From: a bacterium
Lineage (GTDB): Bacteria; Zixibacteria; MSB-5A5; GN15; FEB-12
DNA length: 41,153 nucleotides
Direction of reading: 5' to 3'
Assembly: GCA_030605565.1 (NCBI GenBank)
Contig: JAUWIB010000076.1
Location: 1-41,153, forward strand
Of this stretch, positions 40,732 through 41,153 are shown in pieces. The notes under the pieces were generated by a model that saw nothing but the letters and a program-made list of their open reading frames with translations, searched no databases and was not told the DNA's origin. A program made the position numbers and the translations under genes. The first letter of the stretch is position 1. Each line of letters starts with the position of its first letter.

Positions 40732-41153
40732 CGTTATCCCAATGCCGGTTCGCAATCTCATCAGCCGAACTAAAATCGCCACTCTGGCCGCCCGTTTGAA
40801 ACGGGGCGGCAAGCGGGTTATATTTACCAACGGTGTCTTTGACATCCTTCACCGTGGACACGTTGAGTATCTGGCCAAAGCAAAATCGCTCGGTGACGTT
40901 CTGATCCTTGGACTCAACAGCGATGCCTCGGTTAGGCGGATCAAGGGACCGACCCGACCGCTTCAGAGGCAATCCGACCGCGCGGTGATCTTGCTGGCGC
41001 TTGAGTCGGTCGACTATATCGTGATCTTTGGGGAGGATACTCCCGATAAGCTAATCCGACAGGTTAAGCCTGATATTCTGGCCAAGGGCGCCGACTACAA
41101 GATTTCTGAGATTGTCGGTGCTGACTTCGTGCGTTCCTATGGTGGCTCTGTCC
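40688..41153 (+). CDS. rfaE2: Heptose 1-phosphate adenylyltransferase, 3' end outside the window
   Basis: The frame runs to the window edge without a stop, so the gene is partial. It encodes a cytidylyltransferase-like fold: 'VIFTNGVFDILHRGHVEYLAKAKSLGD' contains the nucleotide-binding H-x-G-H motif. 'GLNSDASVRRIKGPTRPL' and 'VKPDILAKGADYK' are typical of RfaE domain II, which makes ADP-heptose. The ATG at 40688 overlaps rfaE1 by 44 bases; the ATG at 40742, after the rfaE1 stop, is equally possible and closer to the usual start of the family. Together the two genes replace the fused HldE of enterics. Confidence 0.9.
   Translation, partial: MSKTAILSPPTAVRDVIPMPVRNLISRTKIATLAARLKRGGKRVIFTNGVFDILHRGHVEYLAKAKSLGDVLILGLNSDASVRRIKGPTRPLQRQSDRAVILLALESVDYIVIFGEDTPDKLIRQVKPDILAKGADYKISEIVGADFVRSYGGSV

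Noticed and set aside
1-41153. CRISPR array
   Set aside because: No regularly spaced direct repeats with unique spacers were seen; the only tandem repeats are the two 25-bp units near 36200.

Overview
The window looks like a chromosomal segment of a Gram-negative, LPS-bearing bacterium, probably from an uncultured FCB-affiliated phylum such as Zixibacteria. The main clue is the secreted protease at 22947-26675, which ends in paired dockerin-like repeats built around 'GDLVYLVDYMF..GPPP', a C-terminal signature I associate with that group. Heptose genes (rfaE1/rfaE2), lipoproteins, split heme genes and moderately GC-rich coding DNA fit. The assignment is an inference, not a proof.

Layout. 1-4144: non-coding DNA, a PilZ protein, rmuC and a sodium:alanine symporter. 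4158-8285: an AT-richer accessory block at a tRNA-Pro gene, bounded and subdivided by copies of that tRNA. The first half carries a eukaryotic-like Ser/Thr kinase and an unrecognised partner; the second half carries a Fic protein on the opposite strand. 8312-9001: a LysM plus M15 peptidase. 9059-17224: a tightly packed heme operon read leftward, hemC-(56-codon ORF)-hemB-hemL-hemE-hemN-hemH-hemY, with no intact hemA or hemD. 17202-17411: a chimeric fossil in which a copy of part of the neighbouring activator gene runs in frame into a HemA signature. 17466-22682: a sigma-54 activator, then a -24/-12 promoter driving a lipoprotein, a TPR protein and a TPR/HD-GYP protein. 22947-28181: the large secreted protease, a STAS protein and a PTS EIIA protein. 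28378-36094: a lipoprotein, then aspS-phoH-pgpH-ybeY-corC behind a clear sigma-70 promoter. 36095-37388: IS-end-like repeats, a single-domain response regulator and a small zinc-ribbon membrane protein. 37479-39562: a GH57 enzyme and a DUF3467 protein. 39706-41153: rfaE1 and rfaE2, the latter cut by the window end.

How it works together. Most of the window is housekeeping: heme synthesis, translation and RNA maturation, nucleotide second messengers, glycogen and LPS precursor supply. The two unusual regions are the tRNA-Pro islets and the sigma-54 module. The islets have flanking tRNA-derived repeats but no integrase; the kinase ATG lies 31 bp after the tRNA, so it may depend on the tRNA promoter. 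In the sigma-54 module the activator, its likely target promoter, possible upstream binding repeats and a cyclic-di-GMP phosphodiesterase lie together, and a copy of the activator's 5' part sits at the far end of the module where hemA would be expected.
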